A stretch of DNA of 64,000 bases from Archangium lansingense (GCF_026626635.1 NZ_JAPNKA010000001.1:8246001-8310000), one strand, 5' to 3'. Counted from the first letter of the stretch, positions 25,625-34,771 are shown. Notes: a model not told the origin generated them from the letters alone. Made by a program: numbers and translations.

Positions 25625-27520
25625 CTATGCGTGTACGGCGCCGGTGGGGAGAGCCGCCTGGCGAGAGGCTTCGCTACCGGGAAAGAGCAACTCCAGGTGA
25701 TAGCTGCTGCCCTCCAGGCGCGCCTGCACGGTGAGCCCGCTCTCGTGGAAGACGTCGAGCATGGGCTTGTTCGTCACCAGCACGTCGGCCTGGAAGCCCG
25801 GCAGTCCCCGCGCCTGAGCGGCCTCACGGATGCGCTTCATCAGCGCCGTCCCCACGCCCTTGCCCTGCCAGTCGTCGCGCACCACGAAGGCCACATCCCC
25901 CAGTCCCGTCGAGGGCACCACGTCGTAGCGCACCACCGCCACCACCTCGTCCGTGCCCGGCACGCACGCGACCAACGCCATGTTCTGCTCGTAGTCCGGG
26001 TTGACGAGCTCCTGTACTTCCTCATGGGGGTGCCGCTTCTTGAAGCACAGGAAGCGCCGGTAGATGCTGTCGTTGCTCAGCCCGTACAGCAGGTCCTGCA
26101 GCGCCCGCTCGTCGGTGATTCGCGCCGGGCGGATGAGCAACTCCTGCCCCGAGAGAATGCGCTCGACCCGCTCCTCCGTCCACGGGTAGCGCGCTTTGGG
26201 TACCACCTGGTCCGGCAGCACCCAATGCCGCTCCTTGGCCGCAGCCATCAGCTCCGCGCGGAAGTCCGGATGGGCGATGTGGATGAGCGCCTTGGCCCGC
26301 TCGCGGATGTTCTTCCCCCACAGGTCCGCCACCCCGTACTCCGTCACCACGTAGTGCACGTCGCCGCGGCTCGTCACCACGCCCGTGCCCGGCTCCAGCG
26401 CCACCTGGATGCGACTCACCTTGCCGCCCTTCGCTGTCGAGGGCATGGCGATGATGGGCCGGCCTCCCCTGCTGCGCGCCGCGCCGCGGATGAAGTCCAC
26501 CTGCCCGCCGATTCCCGAGAAGAAGCACCCGCCCAGAGTATCCGCCGCCACCTGCCCGGTGAGGTCCACCGCCAGCGCTCCATTGATGGCCACCATCCGC
26601 TCGTTCTGAGCGACCACGCCCGGGTCATTGGTGAAGTCGCTCGGCCGCATCTCGATGGCCGGATTGTCGTGGGCCCATGCGTACAGCTCCCGGGTGCCCA
26701 TGATGAAGGACGTCACCAGCTTGCCCGGCAACAGCGTCTTCTTGCGACCGGTGATGACGCCTGCCTCCACCAGGTGCATCACGCCGTCCGACATCATCTC
26801 CGTGTGCAGCCCGAGGTCCCTGTGGTGCGTGAGCTGCGTCAGCACTGCGTCCGGAATCCTCCCGATGCCCAACTGCAGCGTGGCCCCGTCGGGAATCAGG
26901 CGCGCGATATGGCCGCCAATCTCCCGGGAGACCTCGTCCTGTTCCTCGTGGGGGCGCTCCAGGAGCGGCTGGTCCACCGGCACCAGGCGGTGCAAGCGGC
27001 TCACGTGGACGAACGAGTCCCCATGCGTGCGCGGCATCCGGGGGTTGACCTCGGCGATGAGCAGCGAGGCCGCCTCCACCGCCGAGCGCACCACGTCCAC
27101 CGAGACGCCCAGGCTCACGTACCCGTGGGTGTCCGGCGGGCTCACCTGGAGGAGGACCACGTCCACGCGGACGCGGTGGCTGCGGATGAGCTCGGGAATC
27201 TCCGAGAGGAACACGGGCATGAAGTCAGCCCGGCCCTCCTGCACGGCCCTGCGAGTGTTGGCGCCGATGAAGAAGGCCGTATGCCGGAAACGGTGCTGGT
27301 ACTCGGGCTCCACATAGGGAGCCGGGCCCAACGTCATCAGGTGGACCACCTCGTTGTCGGCCAGGTGCTCGCCCTTCTCCACCAGGGCCTGGACCAGGGC
27401 CACGGGCTCGGCCGCTCCCGAGCCGATGAGGATGCGCCGTCCCGGTCGAATCAGGCGAATGGCCTCCTCCGCCGTCGACACCTTGTCCGCGTACCGCCTC
27501 TGCCAGTCCTGCGAGTCCAT
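25625..27520 (-). CDS. Acetyl-CoA hydrolase/transferase fused to a GNAT domain
   Basis: 631 residues. Residues 1-430 form the two-domain CoA transferase fold of acetyl-CoA hydrolases/4-hydroxybutyrate CoA-transferases (IRPGRRILIGSGAAEP, DATLQLGIGRIPDAVL-like GATLQLGIGRIPDAVL, GGCFFSGIGGQVDFIRGA, VVTEYGVADLWGKN). Residues 460-610 are a GNAT acetyltransferase (LLIRPARITDERALQDLLYGLSNDSIYRRF, DDWQGKGVGTALMKRI). Such fusions are known in Proteobacteria. They may couple acyl-CoA turnover with protein acetylation (inference). No signal peptide. Upstream of its start is a gap of over 250 bp. Confidence 0.9.
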   Translation of the reverse strand: MDSQDWQRRYADKVSTAEEAIRLIRPGRRILIGSGAAEPVALVQALVEKGEHLADNEVVHLMTLGPAPYVEPEYQHRFRHTAFFIGANTRRAVQEGRADFMPVFLSEIPELIRSHRVRVDVVLLQVSPPDTHGYVSLGVSVDVVRSAVEAASLLIAEVNPRMPRTHGDSFVHVSRLHRLVPVDQPLLERPHEEQDEVSREIGGHIARLIPDGATLQLGIGRIPDAVLTQLTHHRDLGLHTEMMSDGVMHLVEAGVITGRKKTLLPGKLVTSFIMGTRELYAWAHDNPAIEMRPSDFTNDPGVVAQNERMVAINGALAVDLTGQVAADTLGGCFFSGIGGQVDFIRGAARSRGGRPIIAMPSTAKGGKVSRIQVALEPGTGVVTSRGDVHYVVTEYGVADLWGKNIRERAKALIHIAHPDFRAELMAAAKERHWVLPDQVVPKARYPWTEERVERILSGQELLIRPARITDERALQDLLYGLSNDSIYRRFLCFKKRHPHEEVQELVNPDYEQNMALVACVPGTDEVVAVVRYDVVPSTGLGDVAFVVRDDWQGKGVGTALMKRIREAAQARGLPGFQADVLVTNKPMLDVFHESGLTVQARLEGSSYHLELLFPGSEASRQAALPTGAVHA

Positions 27521-27779
27521 GAGCCCTCTCCTCCTGGCGTGCTAGCAGTCTCCGTTCCAACGGTGCTGCCAGGAGATGGCGGTGTCATCCGGCGCAAACC
27601 GTGCGCCTGGAATGGACCCCCGGCGCAACCTGTGCAGGCCTCGCTCTCCTGGAGGCACGGGGGGCAGGCGCTCACTTTCCGTGAGGTGTTCGGCTCTGGG
27701 CTCCATCCCCGTTGGGCGAGGCCGTTGCTGCCCGCTCCTGGTGACAGTCACTACTCCAGTCTCATGACAACGACGCGTC

Positions 27780-28727
27780 ATGACGATTCTCGCCGTCGGC
27801 TCGACCAGGCGCTTGCGCGGTTGGTGCCAGCGGCGAGTGTGCTCGAACACCGCGATCGGCTTCGTCCTGAGTGGCACCGCGCTCTGGCTGCTCCACGAAG
27901 CAGCGGCGGACCGGCGACGGCGTAGGACAGCCTGGCCGTCACGCTCCTCTCCGCTCAAGCCCTCATCGGGGGGACGTCTACCTGGAGGAGAGTCTGTTCA
28001 AGCCCGAGCGGCTCATTTCCACCCTGCCGCCCTACACTCCCATGGCGGTTCACACGGCGCTCCTCTTCCTGCTGTTGTCGCTCGGCATCTTGTCCGTCCA
28101 TCGCGAGCGCGGGCTGCCGGGGATGCTCCTCCGAGACGACCTGGGAGGCCCCTATCGGCATGGCCCTGGTCGGCCTGGACGGGCAGCTCCTGAACGTCAA
28201 CAGCTCCCTATGCGGGATCCTCGGTTACTCGCGGAAGGAGCTCCTCTCCAAGACGTTCCAGGACATCACCCACCCCGATGACCTGGAACTGGACCTGGCG
28301 AACCTGCGCCGACTGCTGCAGAGCGAGCTCAGCTCCTACCAGATGGAGAAGCGCTACTTCCACAAGAGGGGTCATCTCGTGACCATCCTGCTGACGGCCT
28401 CGATGGTGCGCGGCTCCCGGGAAGAACCGCTCTACTTCATCTCGCAAATCCAGGACATCTCCGAGCGCAAGCAGCTTGAGCAGGCCTGGCGCTTCCTGGC
28501 CGAGGCGGGCCCACGGCTCGCGGCTTCGCTCGAGCCCCAGACCACGCTCACCACCGTCGCGGGGTTGCTCGTTCCAGCGCTGGCGGACTGGTGCGTGCTC
28601 GATCTCCTCGGTGACGACGGGCGGGTGCACTGGGTGGAAAGCATGGCGGCCACTCCCGGCTACTCAGCCCACCAGCGCATCCGCCGCTCGCTCCTCCTGG
28701 CCACCAGAAACTGCGAAACTCGAACTA
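27780..28727 (+). pseudogene. Wreck of a membrane PAS/GAF sensor histidine kinase
   Basis: Pieces of one sensor kinase lie in order but in different frames. The first is a membrane helix (CSNTAIGFVLSGTALWLL, ~27840). Next is a helix in another frame after a TAG (DSLAVTLLSAQALIGG, ~27930). A third is a periplasmic-like loop and helix (MAVHTALLFLLLSLGILSVHRERG, ~28040). The largest intact block is a PAS domain (ALVGLDGQLLNVNSSLCGILGYSRKEL to SQIQDISERKQLEQ, 28160-28480) and the start of a GAF domain (LEPQTTLTTVAGLLVPALADW). Coding stops near 28700. The HisKA and ATPase domains are absent. At least three frame changes and one large loss show long-standing decay. Confidence 0.75.
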
Positions 28728-29160
28728 AGACAGGGCAAGGTATTCACCAAGAGTGAAGGCTGACAAATGTGTCTGCCGTGACAAAGCCATGAGCGCACCC
28801 CAGGTAGAGCTCATTGAACTGTCCATTGGGCCGCCCTCCCCTCGCCCGAAGAGACATGAGACGGGATCCTGCCCCGCGCACGATATCGAGAGCGCCCTGG
28901 GAACAGAGCTGAGCGGATTCTTACCGGAGTTGATCCAATACAAAAGCAGTATCTGGAAGTATGACCCCTGGGATAGTCACTCGTCATTGAAAGACCATCT
29001 GGTTGATGCCAGGACAATCGCCGAGCACAAGCGGGCGCAGGCCGCCCCGTCGGCCTGCCCATCCGGCTCGACACCGATTCAGTGGAGGAGGCGGTCGAGA
29101 GCATCCGCGGGTGCATGGAGGGGAGACCGGCGCTGCGGCGCACCAGGCCCGCGTAGTTGG
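28728..29160. other. Gene debris between two pseudogenes
   Basis: Lower GC than its surroundings near 28740-28990. An ATG at 28789 opens MSAPQVELIELSIGPPSP and reads plausibly to about 29030 (LIQYKSSIWKYDPWDSHSS), then loses coding character. From about 29035, another frame reads AGRPVGLPIRLDTDSVEEA and ends in ARRTRPA-like text with TAG at 29155-29157; it looks like the C-terminal tail of a different gene. No family can be named for either piece. Confidence 0.35.
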
Positions 29161-29163
29161 ATG

Positions 29164-29200
29164 CACCACCCCGGGAGCCGCGGCCAGTCCCGGGGTGGTG
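29164..29200. terminator. 13-bp perfect hairpin
   Basis: CACCACCCCGGGA pairs with TCCCGGGGTGGTG around an 11-nt loop, just after the debris reading frame that stops at 29157. It has no T-run but has the position of a terminator. It immediately precedes the zinc-ribbon remnant. Confidence 0.5.
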
Positions 29201-29202
29201 GT

Positions 29203-29303
29203 GTGCGCACCTGCCCCAACTGCGGGGCGCGGCCGAGGAGCGCAAGTGCAAGATCCTCTGCACGCACTGCGGCTACGACATGAGCTGCGCGGACTACACC
29301 TGA
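29203..29303 (+). pseudogene. Small zinc-ribbon protein, frameshifted
   Basis: VRTCPNCGA is read in one frame from 29203. CKILCTHCGYDMSCADYT is read to the stop at 29301 in another. Joined by one lost base near 29222, they give a CxxC...CxxC ribbon of about 33 residues, a type of small metal-binding protein I recall from myxobacteria. The 3' end overlaps the stop of the convergent GH88 gene by 10 bp. Too short for ordinary gene finders. Confidence 0.45.
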
Positions 29304-31651
29304 CGGCGGCGCCGGCCCACCCTCAGCCAGGCCAGCAGCACTCCGGCCGCCGCGAGCGCGGAGCCAGGAGCCGCGGCGCATCCCCGAAGGCTCTCCTCTT
29401 CGGAGCTCGCCACGCCGAGCGCCTCGGGTGAGGACGGGCCCGGGTCGCGCACGTCCTCGTAGGCGAGGCTCGTCACGGCCCTCACGGTGTGCCCCGTCAC
29501 CTGGATGTCGCCGTCGAAACCGATGCTCCTGAGTGACACCTTGCCGAGGTCATCGGTCAGGGGCGCGCCGGTCCGGAAGGCGAAGCGCTCGGCCAGCAGC
29601 ACCTCGCTCGCGCCCGGAGGAGTCACCCAGACGCTATAGACCTTCGCGTTCAGGTCCGTCCGCATGCGCACGCGGTAGGTGGTGTTGGCCTGGTAGGGCA
29701 GGCTGACGCGTGCGGCGAATCCCCCGCCGTTGCGCACGTCGAAGAAGCCGTCCGGGTTCAGGCGGATGGTCATGGCCAGATCGCCGTAGCCAGTGACGGT
29801 GGTCGAGCTGTCCGCGTAGCCGATCACGGAGTCGACGGGCCTGCGGACCGCCATCACGTTGAACACGACCTCCTGTATCCCGGTGTTGCCGGTGCCCAGG
29901 TCCCGCACGCTCTCGGAGAAGTCGGTCGTCGAGAGCCACGGCGGCGGCGGAGTGACACCGGACCCGGGCCGATGGTTGTTCACCCGGAAGTCGTATTCGA
30001 AGCGAACGGTCCTGAGTGACACCTTGCCGAGATCATCGATCGGCGGCGCGCCGGTCCGGAAAGCGAAGCGCTCGGCCAGCAGCACCTCGCTCCCTCCTGG
30101 AGGTGTAACCCAGACGCTATAGACCCTGGCGGGCAGGTCCGCCCGCATGCGGACGTGGTAGGTGGTGTTGGCCTGGTAGGGCAGGCTGACACGTGCGGCG
30201 AACGCCCCGCCGTTGCGCACATCGAAGAAGCCGTCCGGGTTCATGCGGACGGTCATGGCCAGGTCGCCATAGCCGGTGATGGTGGTCGAGCTGTCCGCGT
30301 AGCCGACGACGCCGTCGACGCTGTTGCTGAACGGCGTCACGTCGAACTCGACATCCACCACCCCGGTGTTGCCAGTGCCCAGGGGGTGCACACTCTCGGG
30401 GAAGCCGAGCGTCGCGAACCAGCCGCCCGGGGACTGCCGCTTGAAGCGCAGGACGGCCTCGATGAAGTAGTAGTCCGCGTAGATGAGGCTCCTGTCGACG
30501 TCCGAGCCCGAGGGCTTCTGCTGGTTCGGGTGAAAGCCCACGCCGTGCAGGAGGATACCGGGACTGGCGGTGCCCTGGGCCAGGTAGGCCGGGGAGCTGA
30601 GGGTGTCGAGCGTCGCGAGGGCCGCGTTGCGGTAGCGCTGCGCCACGGCCGGGTCGCTGACGAACGTGCTCAGCTCCAGCAGTGCCGAGGCAACGATGGC
30701 GGCCGCGGAGGAGTCCTTCTGCCGCGGCGCCGCGGGATCGAAATCCCAGTTGGGGATGAAATCCGCGGGCAGCCGGTCCAGGTAGTAGTCGGCGGTCCTC
30801 TGCGCGGTCGCCAACATGCGGACGTCCCGGGTGTACCGGTACGCCATGGTGAAGCCGTAGATGGCCCAGGCCTGTCCCCGGGCCCAGGTGGAGGTGGCGG
30901 AGAACCCCTGGTACGTCCTGTTCCTGAGGAAGCGCCCCGATTCGTCGTAATCCACCACGTGAATGGTGCCACCATCCGTGCGGACCATGTCCGTCATGGT
31001 CCTCAGGGCATGGCTGAGCGCCTGCTGCTGCAAGGTGGCCGAGCCGCCGTTCCGGGCCGCCCAGAAGAGCAGCTCCAGGTCCATCATCGTGTCGGTGACC
31101 ATGGAGTTGCGCCAGGGCGGTGTCTCCACCCAATCACAGCAGTCGATGATTCCCGGGGGCCTGAAGCGCCTGGACAACGAGTTCGCGGCCGTCACCAGTG
31201 TCTGCCGGAAGGTGTCATTGCCCGTCACCCGGTACGCATTGCCGTAGCTGGTCATGAACTTGAAGCCGAGGTCATGGGTCAGCCTGGAGACGTCGGGATT
31301 GCTCTTCTGATTGTCCAGGGCGGTGGTCCAGGGCTCCGCCTTGCTTCGCCAGAAGGGATCCCGCCCCGACTGCTCGTACATGAACCACAGCAGGCCTGGG
31401 TAGAAGCCCTGGGTCCAACCAATCAGGTCATCGTTCTCCTCGAGCTTCCACGGGCCGCTCGTGGCACCCGTGGTGGCCGTGGGGGACCGGGTTGGCGACG
31501 TGATCTCCGTCGTCGTCCGGGTCTGCTGCTGCCGTGCGAACAGCAGGACCCGGTCCGCCGTCGCGTCATCGAAGGCGTGGGCTGGCGCCGCCACGAGTGC
31601 GCAGAGGCACCCCACCAGCAGCCAGGTGAAACAGCTTCCTCGTCTCATCAT
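29294..31651 (-). CDS. Secreted GH88-type glycoside hydrolase with twin C-terminal domains and MYXO-CTERM anchor
   Basis: 785 residues. The ATG at 31651 has AGGAGG 7 nt upstream. The Sec signal ends PAHA. Residues ~30-380 form an (alpha/alpha)6-type hydrolase like unsaturated glucuronyl/rhamnogalacturonyl hydrolases (LTHDLGFKFMTSYGNAYRV, DTMMDLELLFWAARN, STWARGQAWAIYGFTMAYR). These enzymes remove unsaturated uronic acid from lyase products of glycans. Two ~150-residue beta-sandwich domains follow, both with GYADSSTT-TGYGDLAM and DPG-type FFDVRNGG, nearly identical to each other. The C-terminus has a Gly-Cys, a hydrophobic helix and RVGRRRR, the MYXO-CTERM sorting signal, so it should be surface-anchored. 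Confidence 0.87.
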   Translation of the reverse strand: MMRRGSCFTWLLVGCLCALVAAPAHAFDDATADRVLLFARQQQTRTTTEITSPTRSPTATTGATSGPWKLEENDDLIGWTQGFYPGLLWFMYEQSGRDPFWRSKAEPWTTALDNQKSNPDVSRLTHDLGFKFMTSYGNAYRVTGNDTFRQTLVTAANSLSRRFRPPGIIDCCDWVETPPWRNSMVTDTMMDLELLFWAARNGGSATLQQQALSHALRTMTDMVRTDGGTIHVVDYDESGRFLRNRTYQGFSATSTWARGQAWAIYGFTMAYRYTRDVRMLATAQRTADYYLDRLPADFIPNWDFDPAAPRQKDSSAAAIVASALLELSTFVSDPAVAQRYRNAALATLDTLSSPAYLAQGTASPGILLHGVGFHPNQQKPSGSDVDRSLIYADYYFIEAVLRFKRQSPGGWFATLGFPESVHPLGTGNTGVVDVEFDVTPFSNSVDGVVGYADSSTTITGYGDLAMTVRMNPDGFFDVRNGGAFAARVSLPYQANTTYHVRMRADLPARVYSVWVTPPGGSEVLLAERFAFRTGAPPIDDLGKVSLRTVRFEYDFRVNNHRPGSGVTPPPPWLSTTDFSESVRDLGTGNTGIQEVVFNVMAVRRPVDSVIGYADSSTTVTGYGDLAMTIRLNPDGFFDVRNGGGFAARVSLPYQANTTYRVRMRTDLNAKVYSVWVTPPGASEVLLAERFAFRTGAPLTDDLGKVSLRSIGFDGDIQVTGHTVRAVTSLAYEDVRDPGPSSPEALGVASSEEESLRGCAAAPGSALAAAGVLLAWLRVGRRRRQV

Positions 31652-32040
31652 GAACACCCCTCCTCGTTCTTACCGTGGGGAAAGATGGGGGGACGGAAGA
31701 GCAAGGCCCACTGGACGGATTGACGGGCCCATCGTCCGGGCCTCGACGCCAGGGATGAGCGCCCCGGTGCTTCGCGTTGGCGAGGGACACCACCAGGGCT
31801 CGAAACCTCCTTCTTGGAGGAGGGACAGTGCACCTCCGTCATTCCCCGGGCCGGTCCCCCCATCAGCCGGCGAACGCTTGCGGCCACGCCCTTCGCTCAT
31901 CGGACGTTCGCCTCGGCCGTTCGGGCAGGAGCGGTACCGGGTGTGGAGGATGGCTTCTACTTCCGGCACGAAGGGACGGCTTGTCGCAACCGTTCCCCAT
32001 GAGCAGCCTGCGGCGGGAAATACGAACGGGGAGGAGCGAT
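31652..32040. other. 389-bp divergent promoter region, no gene
   Basis: Separates the GH88 gene and the SRPBCC pair. A small hairpin CCTCC-TTCTT-GGAGG lies near 31808-31823. Open frames here are shadows with no signal or family resemblance. Both flanking genes need promoters in it, but none could be assigned. Confidence 0.4.
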
Positions 32041-32862
32041 ATGGCCGCCGAGCAGAATGCACGCATGAAGGGGTGGGCAGCGTTGAGGGCCTCGGCCATC
32101 ATGCTCGGCCCATCGGTGGTTCTGGAGGGGATGCTGGCGGCGAGTGTGCTGGCCGCATCGGCCGCGGCCTGGGAGCAGGGGCGACGCAGTGGCCGGCCCA
32201 TCTGGAAGTTGGCGGCCGTGGGGGCGCTGACCCCCTGGGTCTACCGGCTCTTCCTGCGCTCGAGGATGCAGCGATTGGGCGCCACCCGGCAGGAGGAACT
32301 GCAGTCCCTGCCAGGGGATGAGTTGATTCCCCCCCGGGGGGCCTTGGATCTCACCCATGCCATCACCCTCCGCGCACGCCCCGAGGAGGTCTGGCCATGG
32401 CTGGTGCAGATAGGCGGGGGAGAACGAGGGGGCTTCTACAGCTACGACTGGCTCGAGCGACTGGCGGGAGCCCCCGTGCACAGCGTCGAGCGCATCCTCC
32501 CGGAGTACCAGCAACCGAAGCCAGGCGAGCCCGTCATCCCAGATGGACAGTGGCGCGTGCTGCGGGTGGATCCAGGCCGTGCATTCGTGCTCGGCAACCA
32601 GGACTTCACCTGGGCCTTCGTGGTGCAGCCGCTCGACACGGACAATACCCGCCTGCTCGTGCGCATCCGCGTGAGCCCACAACAGGCGGGGCCTTTCAGC
32701 TCCAGCCTCATCGCCCTCCCCCACCTGATCATGCAGCGGAAGATGATGAAAGGCCTGCGCCGCCGGATCGAACGGACCGCGCGCCAGCGTGAAGCGGGAG
32801 GCGCCGTGGTGCCCGAGATGGCGCGTCCGGCTTCCGAACAATCCCCGGCCCCCGGCGTATAG
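32041..32862 (+). CDS. SRPBCC (START-like) family protein
   Basis: 273 residues. ATG at 32041 follows GGGGAGGAGCGAT. One or two N-terminal hydrophobic helices (about 15-40 and 55-70) precede a START/polyketide-cyclase type domain: DLTHAITLRARPEEVWPWLVQIGGGERGGFYSYDWLERL, then a beta-rich middle (GQWRVLRVDPGRAFVLGNQDFTWAFVVQPL). The fold binds hydrophobic ligands in a deep cavity; function unknown. It is a paralogue of the next gene (39 bp gap), an obvious tandem duplication. C-terminal tail is Pro/Ala rich. Confidence 0.85.
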   Translation: MAAEQNARMKGWAALRASAIMLGPSVVLEGMLAASVLAASAAAWEQGRRSGRPIWKLAAVGALTPWVYRLFLRSRMQRLGATRQEELQSLPGDELIPPRGALDLTHAITLRARPEEVWPWLVQIGGGERGGFYSYDWLERLAGAPVHSVERILPEYQQPKPGEPVIPDGQWRVLRVDPGRAFVLGNQDFTWAFVVQPLDTDNTRLLVRIRVSPQQAGPFSSSLIALPHLIMQRKMMKGLRRRIERTARQREAGGAVVPEMARPASEQSPAPGV

Positions 32863-32901
32863 CGTCCGCCGAGAGGAGCGCAACATGGCGGTGGCCTCGA
32901 C

Positions 32902-33546
32902 ATGAAGCGAAGCCCGATGACCTGGATGGCTGGCGGAGTGGCCGCGGCAGGAGTGGGGACACTGGTGTACCTGCGGCTGCTTCGGCCCTGGCTCCTGCGT
33001 TGGGGCGCGACCGACGAGGAGTTCGCGCGCGCGATGCCGGGGGACGAGCTCGTGAAGGAGCCCCAGTACGTGACGACCCGGGCCATCACCATCCAGGCCA
33101 GGCCTGAGCGTATCTGGCCCTGGCTGGTGCAGATGGGCGAGGGCCGGGGCGGCTTCTACAGCTATGTGTGGATCGAACGGCTCCTCGGGATGCGGTTGGA
33201 GAACGCGGAGCGCATCCTCCCCGAGTTCCAACAGTTGAAGGTGGGGGAGCCGCTCGCCGTGGAGCCCCAGGATGACTACGTCATGCAGGTGAAGGTCCTC
33301 GAGCCCGAGCGCGCCCTGGTGTTGGGAGGCTCCACACCGCCCCCGTGGGGGGAGGCCACCTGGGCCATGGGGCTCTACCCGCTCGACGAGCGCACCACGC
33401 GACTGGTCTCCCGATGCCGGACCCGGTTCAACTCGAAGTGGGACCTGCTGCGCATCCTGTCCTTCCTCGACATCGGCCAGTTCATCATGGAGCACAAGTG
33501 GCTGCTGGGAGTGAAGGAGCGCGCCGAGCGGTGGGCGTACGCCTGA
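32902..33546 (+). CDS. SRPBCC (START-like) family protein, tandem paralogue
   Basis: 214 residues. Shares with the preceding gene the segments DELVKEPQYVTTRAITIQARPERIWPWLVQMGEGRGGFYSY and ENAERILPEFQQLKVGEP. A single N-terminal hydrophobic helix (WMAGGVAAAGVGTLVYLRLL) may anchor it. The first-gene C-terminal extension is absent. Probably co-transcribed with it. Ligand and role unknown. Confidence 0.87.
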   Translation: MKRSPMTWMAGGVAAAGVGTLVYLRLLRPWLLRWGATDEEFARAMPGDELVKEPQYVTTRAITIQARPERIWPWLVQMGEGRGGFYSYVWIERLLGMRLENAERILPEFQQLKVGEPLAVEPQDDYVMQVKVLEPERALVLGGSTPPPWGEATWAMGLYPLDERTTRLVSRCRTRFNSKWDLLRILSFLDIGQFIMEHKWLLGVKERAERWAYA

Positions 33547-33679
33547 GCCTGGGCTGATTGCCCCCCACCGGAGCAAGCCCTCCAGGGGCTCAACCGTGTC
33601 TGGCGCGACAAGAATGGCAATCTCAAACCAGACGAAGGAGGATGCGTCTTCGTTGGAGCGGAGGTGGGCGGGCCCACGC

Positions 33680-34463
33680 CTACGCGCCCATCATCTGGAA
33701 CTCGGCGATGACGGGCGAGTGGTCCGACTCGGGGTGCAGCTCGTCGGTGGCGAAGGCAATGGACTCGTCGTGCAGCAGCTCGGAGTCCGCGTTGAGGTCG
33801 CCACAGACGGCGATGAGCGCGTTCTCGTCCGCGTCGAAGAGCTGGTCCACGAGCCGGCGCGCCTCCAGGGCCTGCCCCACCCGCCTCATCATGGCGATGA
33901 AGGCGCCCTCCGCCCACGCTGAGGCGCTCTTCCAGGTGAAGTCGTTCACCTTCTGGCCGGGAATGTCCGTGGGGATGCGTGACTTGAGGTGCAGGTTGAT
34001 GACGTGGAGGACGGCCCCGCCCGACAGCCGCACTTGGGCGTGCAGAAGGGGGCGCTCCCAGCGGATCTCCGCCGCGCTCTGCTCCGGGGGGTCGGCCGTC
34101 ACCATCCGGTAGGACGGGGCGGGCACCAGGGCATTGAGGTGCTGCGTGTGCTCGAGGATCTCGAAGCGCGACAGGATGATGAGGTTGCGCTGCGGCAGCG
34201 GCCCGGTGCCCCCCGGGACATGGGTGGAGACCCGGTGGTAGCCAGGCGTACCGCGTGTCGTGGAGGAGGCGCTCCAAGGCTCGCAGCTCCAGGTGTCCAT
34301 CCACCGTCTGCGCATGCACCTCCTGGAGGCACAGGACGTCGGCGTTCACCCTCAGCAGCTGGGGACGCATCAACGCGATACGCTCGGCGAGCGGGGGCTT
34401 CGACCCGGGCTTGTCGTCGAAGTTCTCCAGGTTGAACGTGGCGATGCGGACTCGGTCTTCCAT
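33680..34463 (-). pseudogene. Endonuclease/exonuclease/phosphatase family protein, one-base frameshift
   Basis: ATG at 34463 with GGAGGAG upstream. The first frame reads MEDRVRIATFNLENFDDKPG and VNADVLCLQEVH (metal-binding Glu). At about 34244 it passes to another frame, giving GYHRVSTHVPGGTGPLPQR, HVINLHLKSRIPTD, VCGDLNADSE and SDHSPVIAEFQ (catalytic Asp-Asn and Asp-His). Removing one base (T on the coding strand at 34244) restores RYAGYHRV. All catalytic motifs survive, so this may be a very recent mutation or a sequence error. No signal peptide. Confidence 0.75.
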
Positions 34464-34689
34464 GGTCGGCTCCTCCAACTGTCTGGGGTGCTCGCCAGGT
34501 GTGGCATGTCCCGGCACAAGGTGGAGGGGTACGTCCGAGCCAACAACCGCCCCACGGGGAGACCCCATGACCATCGACGGACGCATGGGGACCTCGGGGT
34601 CCTATTTGGAGGAGGTGTTGCCAACAGGGGGCGGCGTAAGCGGCCGGAACGCCTACGAAAACCGCCCTCGGTTGCGCTGGACCACGCTC

Positions 34690-34732
34690 GCCGGAAGCCT
34701 CCGGCGGGCGGGTTCGATTCCCGCCGCCTCCA
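34690..34732 (+). other. tRNA/tmRNA-like 3' end, probable integration scar
   Basis: A perfect T-arm (GCGGG-TTCGATT-CCCGC, 34708-34724) is followed by an acceptor 3' strand CGCCTCC and A, then CTCC instead of CCA. A short hairpin GCCGGA-AGCC-TCCGGC precedes it. No matching 5' acceptor strand or anticodon arm was found upstream, so it is not a whole tRNA. It resembles the last ~45 nt of a tmRNA. Such 3' ends are duplicated when tyrosine integrases insert at tRNA or ssrA genes, so this may be an att remnant. Confidence 0.45.
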
Positions 34733-34739
34733 CTCCGGA

Positions 34740-34770
34740 TCTCCCGGAAAGGATTCAACTTTCCGGGAGA
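34740..34770. terminator. 12-bp perfect hairpin after the tRNA-like 3' end
   Basis: TCTCCCGGAAAG pairs with CTTTCCGGGAGA around GATTCAA. It directly follows the tRNA-like 3' end, as a terminator of the ancestral RNA gene would. No T-run follows. Confidence 0.5.
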
Positions 34771-34771
34771 C

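Noticed and set aside
25631..27925. Long plus-strand open frame of 764 codons
   Set aside because: It is antisense to the CoA transferase-GNAT gene, His/Arg/Ala rich, and has no family resemblance; a GC-driven shadow.
34627..34732. Complete tRNA with long variable arm
   Set aside because: T-arm and acceptor 3' strand are good, but no consistent 5' acceptor, D-arm or 7-nt anticodon loop could be folded.
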